DNA of 64,000 nt from Pseudodesulfovibrio tunisiensis (GCF_022809775.1 NZ_CP094380.1:2207501-2271500), one strand, 5' to 3'; shown: positions 15,531 to 24,579, counted from the stretch's first letter. Translations and numbers: made by a program. Notes: a model not told the origin generated them from the sequence alone.

Positions 15531-16867
15531 ACGACCCCATCGTGATCAATGCCCCGGCGTCCAAGTCCCTTTCCCACAGAACCCTGATCGCGGGCGCGCT
15601 CGCCTCGGGAACCTCGGTGATCTCCGGCGCGCTGGACAGCGACGACATCCGCCGCACCCGCGCGTGTCTGGAAGCCTGCGGCGCAAGGATCGAGGAACAG
15701 GGCGACGCCCTTGCCGTGACCGGCATGGAAAACGGCCCCAGAGGCGGGAATGCGGACGGCAAGCACAAGGACGAGGCTCCGGTCGAACTCTACATGCACG
15801 AATCCGGCACTACCTGCCGCCTGATCACGGCCGTGGCGGCTGCGGGCAACGGCACTTTCCGGCTGCACGGAGCCGAACGCATGCACGAACGGCCCATGGC
15901 CGAGCTGTTCGGGGCGCTGGAAACGCTGGGGACCAGATTTCATTACGAGGGCAGGAAGGGATTTCTTCCGGTGATGATGTCGGCCAGGGGCTTCAAGGGC
16001 AAGAGAGTGGAAATCACCCTGGAAGAAAGCAGCCAGTACCTCTCCGGGCTACTTTTGGGTGCGCCCCTGGCCGATCGCCCTGTTACCATTTCCGTCACGG
16101 GAAAGAAAGCGGTTTCGTGGCCGTACGTAGGCCTCACGCTCAAGATCATGGAGGATTTCAAGGCCGGATTCGCCGTGGAAATCCTGAAGGACGGCAAGTG
16201 GGAACGCGTGCCGTGGAAGACCGTGAAGAGCGTGACCCCGAACGCCATGCGCTTCGTGGTGGAACCGACCGGCTACCAGCCCAGCGACTACCGCGTCGAA
16301 GGCGACTGGTCCAATGCCTCGTATTTCGCGGCGGCTGGCGCCGTGGGCCACAGCCCGGTGCTGCTCAAGGGGCTGGCTGCGGATTCCCAGCAGGGAGACA
16401 AGGCGGTTCTGGACATTCTGGCCCAGATGGGCGCAGAGGTGAACGTGGGCTTCGACGGCATTTCGGTACGCCCCTCCAAGCTGCACGGCATTGACGTGGA
16501 CATGGGCCGCTGCCCGGACATCGTGCCCACCATTGCCGTTGCCGCGGCCTTCGCGGACTCGCCCACCACCATCCGCAACGTGGCGCACCTGCGCATCAAG
16601 GAATCCGACCGGCTTCAGGCCAGCGCGGACGAGATTGCAAAAACCGGCTGCCGCACCGAAGTGGGCGAGGACAGCCTGACCATCATCCCCGCGCCCCTGC
16701 CCCGGGACGGAGAAATCGGATTCAGCACCTACGGCGATCACCGCATGGCCATGTCCATGTCCCTATTCGCCCTTGCCGGACTGACCCCGAAGCTGGACAA
16801 CCCCGGATGCGTGAACAAGTCGTTCCCGGAATTTTTCGACAAATGGAACAAGATTCTTGAAGGATAA
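15527..16867 (+). CDS. aroA: 3-phosphoshikimate 1-carboxyvinyltransferase (EPSP synthase)
   Basis: 446 residues. Family blocks: APASKSLSHRTLIAGALASG, HERPMAELFGALETLG, ESSQYLSGLLLGAPL, DYRVEGDWSNASYFAAAGA, RIKESDRLQASADEI and YGDHRMAMS. The glycine loop usually written GNAGTAMRP reads YMHESGTTCRLIT here, so it belongs to a divergent branch. ATG at 15527 overlaps the pheA stop. It joins shikimate 3-phosphate and PEP. An insert of about 15 residues (GPRGGNADGKHKDEA) precedes the loop. Confidence 0.95.
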   Translation: MNDPIVINAPASKSLSHRTLIAGALASGTSVISGALDSDDIRRTRACLEACGARIEEQGDALAVTGMENGPRGGNADGKHKDEAPVELYMHESGTTCRLITAVAAAGNGTFRLHGAERMHERPMAELFGALETLGTRFHYEGRKGFLPVMMSARGFKGKRVEITLEESSQYLSGLLLGAPLADRPVTISVTGKKAVSWPYVGLTLKIMEDFKAGFAVEILKDGKWERVPWKTVKSVTPNAMRFVVEPTGYQPSDYRVEGDWSNASYFAAAGAVGHSPVLLKGLAADSQQGDKAVLDILAQMGAEVNVGFDGISVRPSKLHGIDVDMGRCPDIVPTIAVAAAFADSPTTIRNVAHLRIKESDRLQASADEIAKTGCRTEVGEDSLTIIPAPLPRDGEIGFSTYGDHRMAMSMSLFALAGLTPKLDNPGCVNKSFPEFFDKWNKILEG

Positions 16868-17665
16868 GTGAACACCATGGCAGACCCCGACTTTCACAGG
16901 ATCGCCATTGCGGGCGCAAACGGCCAGATGGGCCAGCTCTTCACCCGCAAGCTGCGCGAACTGGGCTGCGAAGTAGCCGAACTGAACCGTCCCTTCCGGG
17001 ACGAGGACGTGGCCGCAGCTCTGGACAATTGCGACCTCTTTCTGCTCAGCGTGCCTGTCACGGCCATGAAGGACGTGCTGGCAACCGTACAGCCGCACCT
17101 CAAGGCATCGACCATCCTTGCCGACGTGGGTTCGGTCAAGGTCATGCCCATCAAGGTCATGACCCGCGCCCATGCCGGTCCGGTCGTGGGCACGCACCCC
17201 CTGTTCGGCCCGGTCATTCCCGAGGGCTTCGAGCCCCGCGTGGCCGTGACCCCGGGCCGGGAATCCGACGAGCAGGCCGCAAGACGCGTGGCCCGGCTCA
17301 TGGAAGCCTGCGGCTACACCGCGTTCCGCACCACGGCCGAGGAGCATGACAAGGCCATGGCGTTCGTGCAGGGTCTGAACTTCACCACCACCGTGGCCTA
17401 CCTTGCAGCCATGCGCGATGTGGAGCATATTGAAAACTACGTCACTCCCTCTCTCAAGCGCCGTCTCGACTCCGCGCACAAGATGACCACGCAGGACATG
17501 GAACTGTTCGAGGTCATCTCCGAAGCCAATCCCTTTCTGCAGGAAACCACCCGCCACTTCATGTCCTACCTCGGCCTTGCTGCCGGCGGAGATCTCGATC
17601 TTCTCGCCCAGCGTGCCAACTGGTGGTGGCGTCATGAACAGCAACAGGAGGGGTGTATCCGATAA
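16868..17665 (+). CDS. tyrA: Prephenate dehydrogenase, with a Trp-triplet tail
   Basis: 265 residues. The NAD-binding segment IAIAGANGQMGQLFTRKL opens the protein; VGTHPLFGPVIPEGF and the helical ITAEEHDKAMAFVQGLNFTTT-like region follow the TyrA family. It converts prephenate to 4-hydroxyphenylpyruvate for Tyr. The start may be GTG at 16868 or ATG at 16877. The C-terminus reads NWWWRHEQQQEG: three Trp codons in a row at 17621-17629, 34 bp before the stop and 72 bp before a terminator, so the end of the gene seems to double as a trp leader peptide. Confidence 0.93.
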   Translation: MNTMADPDFHRIAIAGANGQMGQLFTRKLRELGCEVAELNRPFRDEDVAAALDNCDLFLLSVPVTAMKDVLATVQPHLKASTILADVGSVKVMPIKVMTRAHAGPVVGTHPLFGPVIPEGFEPRVAVTPGRESDEQAARRVARLMEACGYTAFRTTAEEHDKAMAFVQGLNFTTTVAYLAAMRDVEHIENYVTPSLKRRLDSAHKMTTQDMELFEVISEANPFLQETTRHFMSYLGLAAGGDLDLLAQRANWWWRHEQQQEGCIR

Positions 17666-17734
17666 ACGGATACGCACAGTCGGCATCGTTTCTGAACGCC
17701 AAGGCCGTCCCCTCCGGGGGGCGGCCTTTTTTTT
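17621..17734 (+). terminator. Trp attenuator built into the tyrA 3' end
   Basis: Trp codons TGGTGGTGG at 17621-17629 lie in the tyrA frame; the stop is 17663-17665. Terminator: AAGGCCGTCCCC (17701-17712) pairs with GGGGGCGGCCTT (17717-17728), then T tract to 17734. Antiterminator: GGAGGGG (17647-17653) is exactly complementary to CCCCTCC (17709-17715), which includes the terminator's 5' arm. Between them GTATCCG-ATAAA-CGGATAC (17655-17673) is a perfect hairpin at the stop codon. A ribosome stalled on Trp frees GGAGGGG; one at the stop covers it. Confidence 0.85.
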
Positions 17735-17757
17735 ACAGCATCGAAAACGGAGGAAAC

Positions 17758-19209
17758 ATGGACATAACACTGACGCAATACGGGAAATGGCTCCCGGCGG
17801 ACGTGCAGACCGCAATCAGCCTGTATCTCGGGCTGGTGGGAGACCGACCCGGCATCCTGCTGGAATCCGCGGAAGTGGACGGCAGACTCGGGCGGTACAG
17901 CCTCATTGCCTGGGACTTCCGGCTCCTGCTGCATCCCAGGAATGGCAAGCTTGCCGTGGACGTGCTCGACCCGCGTCTGGAAGCATTCCGAAAGCTGGAA
18001 GGCATGGACTTTCTGGACGGCCTGCGCAGCGCAACGAATGCCCTGAGCATCAAGCAACGTGCCGAAGGCGGACGCGATCCCCTGCCCGCGCTCACTCGCG
18101 GCCTGTACGGCTACTTCGGCTACGACACGGCTGGCATGTTCGAACGCAAGCTCCGGGACGCGTGCCCCCCCGAGGATGCCGAAGCCTGCATGGCCCTGCC
18201 CGGCCAGATGGTGCTGTTCGACCACCTGCGCCACTCGTGCTGCTACCTGAGTCTGGACCCGGATCGCGCGCCCATGCCCGCGCCCGTGTCATGGGGCAAC
18301 GACCTTGCCGCGCCCGAGACCTCGGCCCCGACCGTGCATCCGGGAAAAGAGGCCTACATGCAGGGCGTGGAGCGGGCAAGGGAACTGATTGCGGACGGGG
18401 AATGCATTCAGGTGGTGCTCTCCACCCGGTTCTCGGTGCCCGTGCCCGACGATCCGTTCCGCATCTACCGCCGTTTGCGGCAGGCCAATCCCTCGCCCTT
18501 CATGTTCTTCATGAAATTCCCGGAATGCGTGAACAGCGGCAGACACGGGAGCGCGACCACCCTGCTCGGCTCGTCCCCGGAAATGATGGTGCGCTGCGCC
18601 GCGAACCGGCTGGAGGTCCGCCCCATTGCCGGAACCCGCTGGAGAGGGGCCACGGAACGCGAGGACCTTGCCCTTGAGCAGGAGCTGCTGGCCGATCCCA
18701 AGGAACGCGCCGAACACGTCATGCTCGTGGACCTCGGCCGCAACGATCTGGGCCGCATTGCCGCGCCCGGCACCGTGACCGTGGAAAAATTCATGAACGT
18801 GGAACGGTTCTCCCACGTCATGCATCTCACTTCCTATGTGGAAGCCGAGCTCAAACCCGGACTGGACGCCATCGAGGTGCTCCGGTCCACGTTTCCGGCA
18901 GGCACCCTGTCCGGCGCGCCCAAGATTCGGGCCATGGAGATCATCGCGGACATCGAACCCGAGGAACGCGGCCCGTACGGCGGCTGCATCGGCTGGATCG
19001 GACTGGATCGCGGCAGCGTGAATCTGGATACCGGCATCACCATCCGCTCCATGTGGATCAGGGACGGCATGTGCCACTGGCAGGCGGGCGCGGGCATCGT
19101 GCACGACTCGGACCCGGAACGGGAATGGGACGAATGCAACAACAAGGCGCGCGTGCTTCTGGAAGTCATCACCGGCAAGGGGGGAACCGATGTTTTTGCT
19201 CATCGATAA
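17758..19209 (+). CDS. trpE: Anthranilate synthase component I
   Basis: 483 residues. The N-terminal domain has the Trp-feedback motif LLESAEVDGRLGRYS. The catalytic half has IAGTRWRGATEREDLALEQELLADPKERAEHVMLVDLGRNDLGRI, SGAPKIRAMEII and GPYGGCIGWIGLD. It makes anthranilate from chorismate with TrpG glutamine amidase. CGGAGGAAAC supports the start, which lies directly after the attenuator. It overlaps trpG by 20 bp. Confidence 0.97.
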   Translation: MDITLTQYGKWLPADVQTAISLYLGLVGDRPGILLESAEVDGRLGRYSLIAWDFRLLLHPRNGKLAVDVLDPRLEAFRKLEGMDFLDGLRSATNALSIKQRAEGGRDPLPALTRGLYGYFGYDTAGMFERKLRDACPPEDAEACMALPGQMVLFDHLRHSCCYLSLDPDRAPMPAPVSWGNDLAAPETSAPTVHPGKEAYMQGVERARELIADGECIQVVLSTRFSVPVPDDPFRIYRRLRQANPSPFMFFMKFPECVNSGRHGSATTLLGSSPEMMVRCAANRLEVRPIAGTRWRGATEREDLALEQELLADPKERAEHVMLVDLGRNDLGRIAAPGTVTVEKFMNVERFSHVMHLTSYVEAELKPGLDAIEVLRSTFPAGTLSGAPKIRAMEIIADIEPEERGPYGGCIGWIGLDRGSVNLDTGITIRSMWIRDGMCHWQAGAGIVHDSDPEREWDECNNKARVLLEVITGKGGTDVFAHR

Positions 19210-19774
19210 CTTCGACTCGTTCACCTTCAATCTGGTGCAGGCATTCCAGCAGCTCGGGGCCGAGCCGAAAGTGATCCGCAACGATCACGCCGAACTGCTG
19301 GACCTGGCCCGGTCCGGGGAACTGGAACGGGTCTGCGTGTCGCCCGGACCGAGCCGTCCGGAAAACGCGGGATTCTGTCTGGAATTCCTGTCCCTGCTGC
19401 CCCGGGAAGTCCCGGTGCTGGGCGTGTGTCTCGGGCATCAGGCGCTGGGCCATCACGCGGGCGCGCCCGTGGTCCGGGCCGGGCGCATCATGCACGGCAA
19501 AGTGTCGCGCGTGATGCACGACCACAAGGGCGTGTTTGCCGGGCTGCCCGATCCCTTCGAGGTCTGCCGCTACCACTCCCTGATCGTGCCCGCGCATCTG
19601 GCCCCGGACACGTTGGAAGTCACGGCCCGCACCAGCTGGGGCGAGGTCATGGGCATCCGCTTCCGGGATCGGGAATGGCACGGCGTGCAGTTCCACCCCG
19701 AATCCATCCTGACCCCGGAAGGCCCGAGGATTCTGAAGAACTTCCTGAACATGCAAAAAGGAGAGACCCAATGA
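19190..19774 (+). CDS. trpG: Anthranilate synthase component II (glutamine amidotransferase)
   Basis: 194 residues, a class I glutamine amidotransferase: MFLLIDNFDSFTFNLVQ, the nucleophile Cys in LGVCLGHQALG, and the His-Glu pair in GVQFHPESILT. It hands ammonia to TrpE. The start lies inside the trpE end and the stop overlaps trpD (ATGA), so all three are translationally coupled. Confidence 0.97.
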   Translation: MFLLIDNFDSFTFNLVQAFQQLGAEPKVIRNDHAELLDLARSGELERVCVSPGPSRPENAGFCLEFLSLLPREVPVLGVCLGHQALGHHAGAPVVRAGRIMHGKVSRVMHDHKGVFAGLPDPFEVCRYHSLIVPAHLAPDTLEVTARTSWGEVMGIRFRDREWHGVQFHPESILTPEGPRILKNFLNMQKGETQ

Positions 19775-20781
19775 CCACCATAGCCGAAATTCTTGAACAG
19801 CTTGCCAGTCGCAAGCCGTTGACCGACCAGCAGGCCGACTACATGTTCGGCAGACTCATGAACGGCGAACTCACCCCGGCGCAGGCAGGCGCGTTCCTCA
19901 TGGGATTGCGCGCCAAGGGCGAGGATTCCACGGACCTTGCAGCGGGCGTGAGGGCGGGACTGGAGCACGCCCTGACCATTCCCGGATATGACGGAACCCG
20001 GGCCGAACCCGTGATCGACACCTGCGGCACGGGCGGGGACGGCTCGTGCAGCGTGAACTGCTCCACGGCCGTGGCCCTGTTCCTTGCGGACATGGGCTTC
20101 AAGGTGGCCAAGCACGGCAACCGCGCCCTGTCCTCGTCCTGCGGCTCGGCCGACGCGCTGGAAGCACTGGGCGTTCCGCTGGAACTCACTCCGGAACAGG
20201 CGGCCGAGAGTCTGGACCGCCACAACTTCGCGTTCCTGTTCGCGCCCCAGTATCATCCCGCGTTCCGGCACATCATGCCCGTACGCCGGGAACTGGGCAT
20301 CCGCACCCTGTTCAACTTCATGGGACCGCTGCTCAACCCGGCCCGGCCCTCGCACCAGTTGCTGGGCGTGGGAGATCCCGAGCGACTCCAGCTCATGGGC
20401 GAAACCCTGCTGCTCACGGGCGTGGAAAAGGCCCTGCTCGTCTCTGGCGCGGGCGGCATGGACGAACTCACCACGTGGGGCGCGAACCGGGGCTATCTGA
20501 TTCACGACGGGGTCATGGAAAAGACCACGGTCAACCCGGACCGGCTGGGATTCAAGGCCCATTCGCCCGAGGACGTGCGCGTGACGGACAAGGCCCACGC
20601 CGTGGACAGCCTGCGGAAAATACTTGCGGGCAACGGGCCTGCGGCCATGATGGACATGGTGGCGCTGAATCTGGCAGGGTGCCTGAATCTGTTGGGAAAA
20701 GGCACCATGCGGGAGTGCGCCGACATGGCGCGCGACGCAGTCAACCAAGGACTTACAAAGGAATTGCCACATGCTGGATAA
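19771..20781 (+). CDS. trpD: Anthranilate phosphoribosyltransferase
   Basis: 336 residues. The PRPP loop is DTCGTGGDGSCSVNCSTA; KHGNRALSSSCGSADALEALG and FLFAPQYHPAFRHIMPVRRELGIRTLFNFMGPLLNP are family hallmarks. It transfers phosphoribose to anthranilate. AAAGGAGAGACCCA precedes the ATG. The 3' end overlaps trpC by 11 bp. Confidence 0.97.
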   Translation: MTTIAEILEQLASRKPLTDQQADYMFGRLMNGELTPAQAGAFLMGLRAKGEDSTDLAAGVRAGLEHALTIPGYDGTRAEPVIDTCGTGGDGSCSVNCSTAVALFLADMGFKVAKHGNRALSSSCGSADALEALGVPLELTPEQAAESLDRHNFAFLFAPQYHPAFRHIMPVRRELGIRTLFNFMGPLLNPARPSHQLLGVGDPERLQLMGETLLLTGVEKALLVSGAGGMDELTTWGANRGYLIHDGVMEKTTVNPDRLGFKAHSPEDVRVTDKAHAVDSLRKILAGNGPAAMMDMVALNLAGCLNLLGKGTMRECADMARDAVNQGLTKELPHAG

Positions 20782-21541
20782 ATTCAGGGAAGCCAAGCAG
20801 GAAGAAATCGCGGAACTGCGCCAGAAGTTCGCGGAAGGCATGATCCCGGGCGTGTACCGGGGCGAACGTCCCTCGTTCACGGACGCCATCCGGGCCAAGG
20901 GACCGGGCGCGGTCATCGCGGAATTCAAGCCCGCCAGCCCCAGCCGGGGCGTGCTGCGCGAATTCGCCAACCCGCTGGATTTTGCACAGGACTACGCGGA
21001 CAACGGCGCGGCCGCCATTTCCGTGCTCACCGAGGCCGCCTTTTTCAAGGGCACCCCGGACTATCTGTTCATGATGAGTCAGGCAGGACTGCCCCTGCTG
21101 CGCAAGGACTTCATTCTGGACCCGCTTCAGGTGGCCATGACCGCATCCAGCCCGGCCTCTGCCGTGCTGCTCATTGCGCGCATGCTCTCGGGCGCGGCCG
21201 AACTGGCCCAGCTCATCGAGATAGCGCGCATGCCCGGTCTGGCCCCGGTGGTCGAAATATTCGATGAAACCGATCTGGAAACCGCGCATCAGGCTGGCGC
21301 GGACATCATTCAGGTGAACAACCGTGATCTGGACACCCTGCAAACCACGCTGGACGTATCCCGAAGGCTCATCTCCCGCAAAAGGGATGGCGAACTCTGG
21401 ATCAGCGCAAGCGGCGTATCCGAACGCGCCCACGTGGAGGAACTGGCCGGACTCGGCTTTGATGCCGTGCTCGTGGGCACCTGCCTCATGGAAGCGGAAG
21501 ACCCCGGAGCCAAACTGGCCGAACTCACCGGAGCACAATGA
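20771..21541 (+). CDS. trpC: Indole-3-glycerol phosphate synthase
   Basis: 256-residue TIM barrel: VIAEFKPASPSRG (catalytic Lys and Glu region), ISVLTEAAFFKG, LPLLRKDFILDPLQV, IIQVNNRDLDT and ISASGVSERAHVEEL. Stand-alone, not fused to TrpF. It starts inside trpD and its end overlaps trpF (ATGATG). Confidence 0.96.
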   Translation: MLDKFREAKQEEIAELRQKFAEGMIPGVYRGERPSFTDAIRAKGPGAVIAEFKPASPSRGVLREFANPLDFAQDYADNGAAAISVLTEAAFFKGTPDYLFMMSQAGLPLLRKDFILDPLQVAMTASSPASAVLLIARMLSGAAELAQLIEIARMPGLAPVVEIFDETDLETAHQAGADIIQVNNRDLDTLQTTLDVSRRLISRKRDGELWISASGVSERAHVEELAGLGFDAVLVGTCLMEAEDPGAKLAELTGAQ

Positions 21542-22167
21542 TGCAACGCCCTCTGGTCAAGATCTGCGGCCTGACCCGCATGCGGGATGTCCGGCTCTGT
21601 GTCGATCTCGGCGCAGACCTGCTGGGCTTCATCTTCCATGCCCGGAGCCAGCGCAATGCGGACCCGGATTTCGTGGCCGGGATCAGGACCGGAAAGGCGG
21701 TCAAGGTCGGGGTGTTCGTATCCCGGACCGCGACCGAAGTCGTGGAAATCATGGATCGCTGCGGCCTGCACGCGGCCCAGTTGCACGGAGGACAGGACGA
21801 GGCGTTCTGCGAACAGGTCGGCCCGGACCGGGTGATCAAGGTCTTCTGGCCCGACGCATACGCCTCGCAATCCGCCCTGCTGCGCGATCTGGAACGGTTC
21901 GAGGAGGTCAGCTCCCATTTCCTGTTCGACGCAGGCACGCGGGGAAGCGGCGGAACCGGGCGATCCTTTGACTTCACGAAGCTGCAACATCTTGAAATAC
22001 ATACACCCTGGTTTCTTGCCGGCGGGATCGCCCCCAACACGATTTCCGCCGCACTGGAGCTGAACCCGCCGGGTCTGGACATCAATTCCGGCGTGGAGCA
22101 GGCACCAGGCATCAAGGACGAAAACAAGCTGCGCGCGGTCTTTGACCGACTCGCACAGGTGCCATGA
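21538..22167 (+). CDS. trpF: Phosphoribosylanthranilate isomerase
   Basis: 209 residues: LVKICGLTRMRDVRLCVDLGADLLGFIF with the catalytic Cys, QLHGGQDEAFC, FLFDAGTRGSGGTGRSFDF with the catalytic Asp, and LAGGIAPNTI. Amadori rearrangement step of Trp synthesis. It is one base away from the trpB start. Confidence 0.96.
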   Translation: MMQRPLVKICGLTRMRDVRLCVDLGADLLGFIFHARSQRNADPDFVAGIRTGKAVKVGVFVSRTATEVVEIMDRCGLHAAQLHGGQDEAFCEQVGPDRVIKVFWPDAYASQSALLRDLERFEEVSSHFLFDAGTRGSGGTGRSFDFTKLQHLEIHTPWFLAGGIAPNTISAALELNPPGLDINSGVEQAPGIKDENKLRAVFDRLAQVP

Positions 22168-22168
22168 C

Positions 22169-23377
22169 ATGCAAGACAGATACTTTGGCGACTATGGCGG
22201 CCAGTTCGTGCCCGAACTGCTCATGCCGCCCCTTCTGGAACTGGAACGGGCCGTGAAGGAAATCCTTCCCTCGCCCGAATTCCAGCAGGAATTCAAGGAC
22301 ATGCTCCGCGACTGCGTGGGCAGGCCCTCGGCCATGACCCATTGCCCGAACCTGTCCCGGGACACGGGCGTGGACCTCTGGCTCAAGCGCGAGGACCTGA
22401 ACCACACGGGCGCGCACAAGATCAACAACACCCTCGGGCAGGCCCTGCTCACCCGCCGCATGGGCAAGAAGACCCTGCTCACCGAAACCGGGGCGGGCAT
22501 GAACGGCGTGGCCACGGCCACGGCAGCGGCCATGCTCGATCTGGACTGCGTGGTGTACATGGGTGCAAAGGATGTGGAACGCCAGTCCGTGAACGTACGG
22601 CGCATGGAAATTCTGGGCGCGCGCGTGGTGCCCGTGACCTCGGGCACCCAGACCCTGAAGGACGCGATCAACGAGGCGCTCCGCTACTGGATAGCGACAC
22701 AGAAGACCACGCACTACTGTTTCGGCACGGCCGCCGGGCCGCACCCGTTCCCCTATCTGGTGCGCGAATTCCAGGCCGTGGTGGGCCGCGAGGCGCGCCA
22801 GCAGTTTCTGGACAGAAACGGCAGGCTGCCCCATATCGTCTGCGCCTGCGTGGGCGGCGGGTCCAATGCCATCGGCGCATTCCATGCCTTCATCCCGGAC
22901 GGATCCGTGCGGCTGGTGGGCGTGGAGGCCGCAGGCACGGGCGAGCCGGGCTGCTACAATTCCGCGCCCCTGAATCTGGGCACGGACGGCGTGCTGCACG
23001 GCATGAAGACCAGGCTGCTCCAGACCCCGGAAGGCCAGATTCTTCCGTCCCATTCCATTTCCGCCGGGCTGGACTATCCCGGAGTCGGCCCGGAGCATTC
23101 CCACCTTCAGGCCATCCACCGCGCGGAATACGCCTGCATCAACGACGAACAGGCCCTTTCCGCATTTCTGACCCTGTCCCGGCGCGAAGGCATCATTCCC
23201 GCGCTGGAAAGCGCCCATGCCGTGGCATGGATTCTGGAAAACGCGGCCGCGCTGCAAGGCCAGTCCGTGCTCGTGAACCTGTCCGGCCGGGGAGACAAGG
23301 ACATGGACATCGTGGAAGAGGCGCTCCGCGATCCCGCATTCGCGCACCTTGCCGCCACACTCGGAGGTGACGCATGA
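22169..23377 (+). CDS. trpB: Tryptophan synthase beta chain
   Basis: 402 residues, TrpB1 type. The PLP Lys is in HTGAHKINNTLGQALL; other blocks are DYGGQFVPELLMPPL, LTETGAGMNGVATATAAAMLDLDC, CVGGGSNAIGAFHAF, AGLDYPGVGPEHSHL and LSGRGDKDMD. Start at 22169 gives the family N-terminus; an ATG nine codons upstream overlaps trpF. It joins indole and serine. The stop overlaps trpA (ATGA context at 23374). Confidence 0.97.
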   Translation: MQDRYFGDYGGQFVPELLMPPLLELERAVKEILPSPEFQQEFKDMLRDCVGRPSAMTHCPNLSRDTGVDLWLKREDLNHTGAHKINNTLGQALLTRRMGKKTLLTETGAGMNGVATATAAAMLDLDCVVYMGAKDVERQSVNVRRMEILGARVVPVTSGTQTLKDAINEALRYWIATQKTTHYCFGTAAGPHPFPYLVREFQAVVGREARQQFLDRNGRLPHIVCACVGGGSNAIGAFHAFIPDGSVRLVGVEAAGTGEPGCYNSAPLNLGTDGVLHGMKTRLLQTPEGQILPSHSISAGLDYPGVGPEHSHLQAIHRAEYACINDEQALSAFLTLSRREGIIPALESAHAVAWILENAAALQGQSVLVNLSGRGDKDMDIVEEALRDPAFAHLAATLGGDA

Positions 23378-24138
23378 CCTCGCCCATGACCCTGCGCATC
23401 CGCGAAGCCAACAAGGCCGGAAAGACCGCGCTCATTCCATTCCTGCCCGCCGGATTTCCGTCCCGCGACCGCTTCTGGGACGAACTCGAACAACTGGACC
23501 GGGCCGGGGCCGCAGTCATTGAGATCGGCATGCCCTTTTCCGATCCCGTGGCCGACGGTCCTGTCGTGGCAAAGGCCTCTCTGGAATGCCTTGCGGACAA
23601 CGTGAACCTCGAATGGATTCTCTCGGAGCTCAAGGCGCGCAAAGGCACGTTCCGCGCAGCCCTGCTACTCATGGGCTACCTCAATCCCGTGCTCCAGTAC
23701 GGGCTGGAACGTTTTGCCCATGACGCGGGGCAGGCAGGCATTTCCGGCCTGATTCTGGCCGATCTCCCCTACGAGGAATCCGCATCGATCAAGGCCGCCC
23801 TGAAATCGCACCACATCTCGCTCGTGCCGCTGGTCGGGCTGAACACCTCGCCGGAACGCATGGCCCTGTACGCCGACGGTGCGGACGGGTTCGCCTATTT
23901 CGTGTCCGTGCTCGGCACAACGGGCCAGCGCGACACCCTGCCCGAACAGATCAGGGAAAAGCTTGCCCAGGCGCGCGACATCTTCGACATTCCCATTGCC
24001 CTCGGATTCGGGCTCAGGCACCCGGATCAGCTCAGGGAACTCGACGGCCTGTGCCACGCCGCCGTGTTCGGGTCCGCGCTCATCACCCACATCTGCAACG
24101 GGGGAACTTCGGAAGAATTCATGAAACCCTGGCTGTAG
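23374..24138 (+). CDS. trpA: Tryptophan synthase alpha chain
   Basis: 254 residues: LIPFLPAGFPSRDRFWDELEQL (catalytic Glu is in IEIGMPFSDPVADGPVV), LMGYLNPVLQYG, ILADLPYEESA with the catalytic Asp, and ALGFGLRHPDQL. Releases indole from indole-glycerol phosphate to TrpB. It is the last gene of the aromatic supraoperon; nine bases after its stop the first copy of the structured repeat begins. Confidence 0.96.
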   Translation: MTSPMTLRIREANKAGKTALIPFLPAGFPSRDRFWDELEQLDRAGAAVIEIGMPFSDPVADGPVVAKASLECLADNVNLEWILSELKARKGTFRAALLLMGYLNPVLQYGLERFAHDAGQAGISGLILADLPYEESASIKAALKSHHISLVPLVGLNTSPERMALYADGADGFAYFVSVLGTTGQRDTLPEQIREKLAQARDIFDIPIALGFGLRHPDQLRELDGLCHAAVFGSALITHICNGGTSEEFMKPWL

Positions 24139-24147
24139 GCGGGGAAG

Positions 24148-24515
24148 ATGCCTCCGGCGGCCCCTCCCGGGGGGCCGGGCTCTGCCCGGACCCGCCAAGG
24201 AGCAAGGCCCCTTGGATCCCCATTCTGTCTTGAGAATTCGAAGAGGCCGGATACATGCCCTGTCGGGACATGCATCCGGCCTCTCCAAATTCTCAAGACG
24301 GGGTGGCTTCAAGGGAGAAACTTGCTTTTCCTTCTTTGCCAGTTTCCCCGAATTCTGATTCCTCGATAGCGAAAGCTTCTGCTCTTCCGCATCACCCTAC
24401 GCCGCCATACGAGCCTTTCAAGTTCCCTCCTCCTTACAGGCGGCGTAGAGCCAAAAAGTTCTGGAGGATTCTCAAGGAACCTCTTTCAAGAGGTTCCTTG
24501 AGTCGCCGAAGGCAT
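24148..24515. repeat. Structured intergenic repeat, copy 1
   Basis: Ends are inverted: ATGCCTCCGGCG (24148-24159) and CGCCGAAGGCAT (24504-24515). Parts in order: a GC-rich block with CCGGGC-TCT-GCCCGG; a long hairpin 24229-24297 with about 30-bp arms and a TGTC top closed by CCC/GGG; a pyrimidine-rich spacer; CTACGCCGCC (24397-24406) with GGCGGCGTAG (24439-24448); CCAAAAAG; and a hairpin CTCAAGGAACCTCTT/AAGAGGTTCCTTGAG (24471-24502). It fills the gap between trpA and the kinase-like gene. Copies 2 and 3 keep the layout with different but still paired stem sequences. Confidence 0.9.
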
Positions 24516-24579
24516 ACTTTCCTCATAATAATTCCCCCTGTCGCGCGGTGTCGTATGATGATGACATGGAGGTATGCGC

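Noticed and set aside
16995..17300. A separate short trp leader gene inside tyrA
   Set aside because: No internal start with a ribosome site was found close to the Trp codons; the tyrA frame itself reads through them to the stop.
24148..24515. CRISPR array or insertion sequence as an explanation for the structured repeats
   Set aside because: There are no short regularly spaced identical repeats, no transposase frame and no target-site duplication; the copies are single units at distant places.
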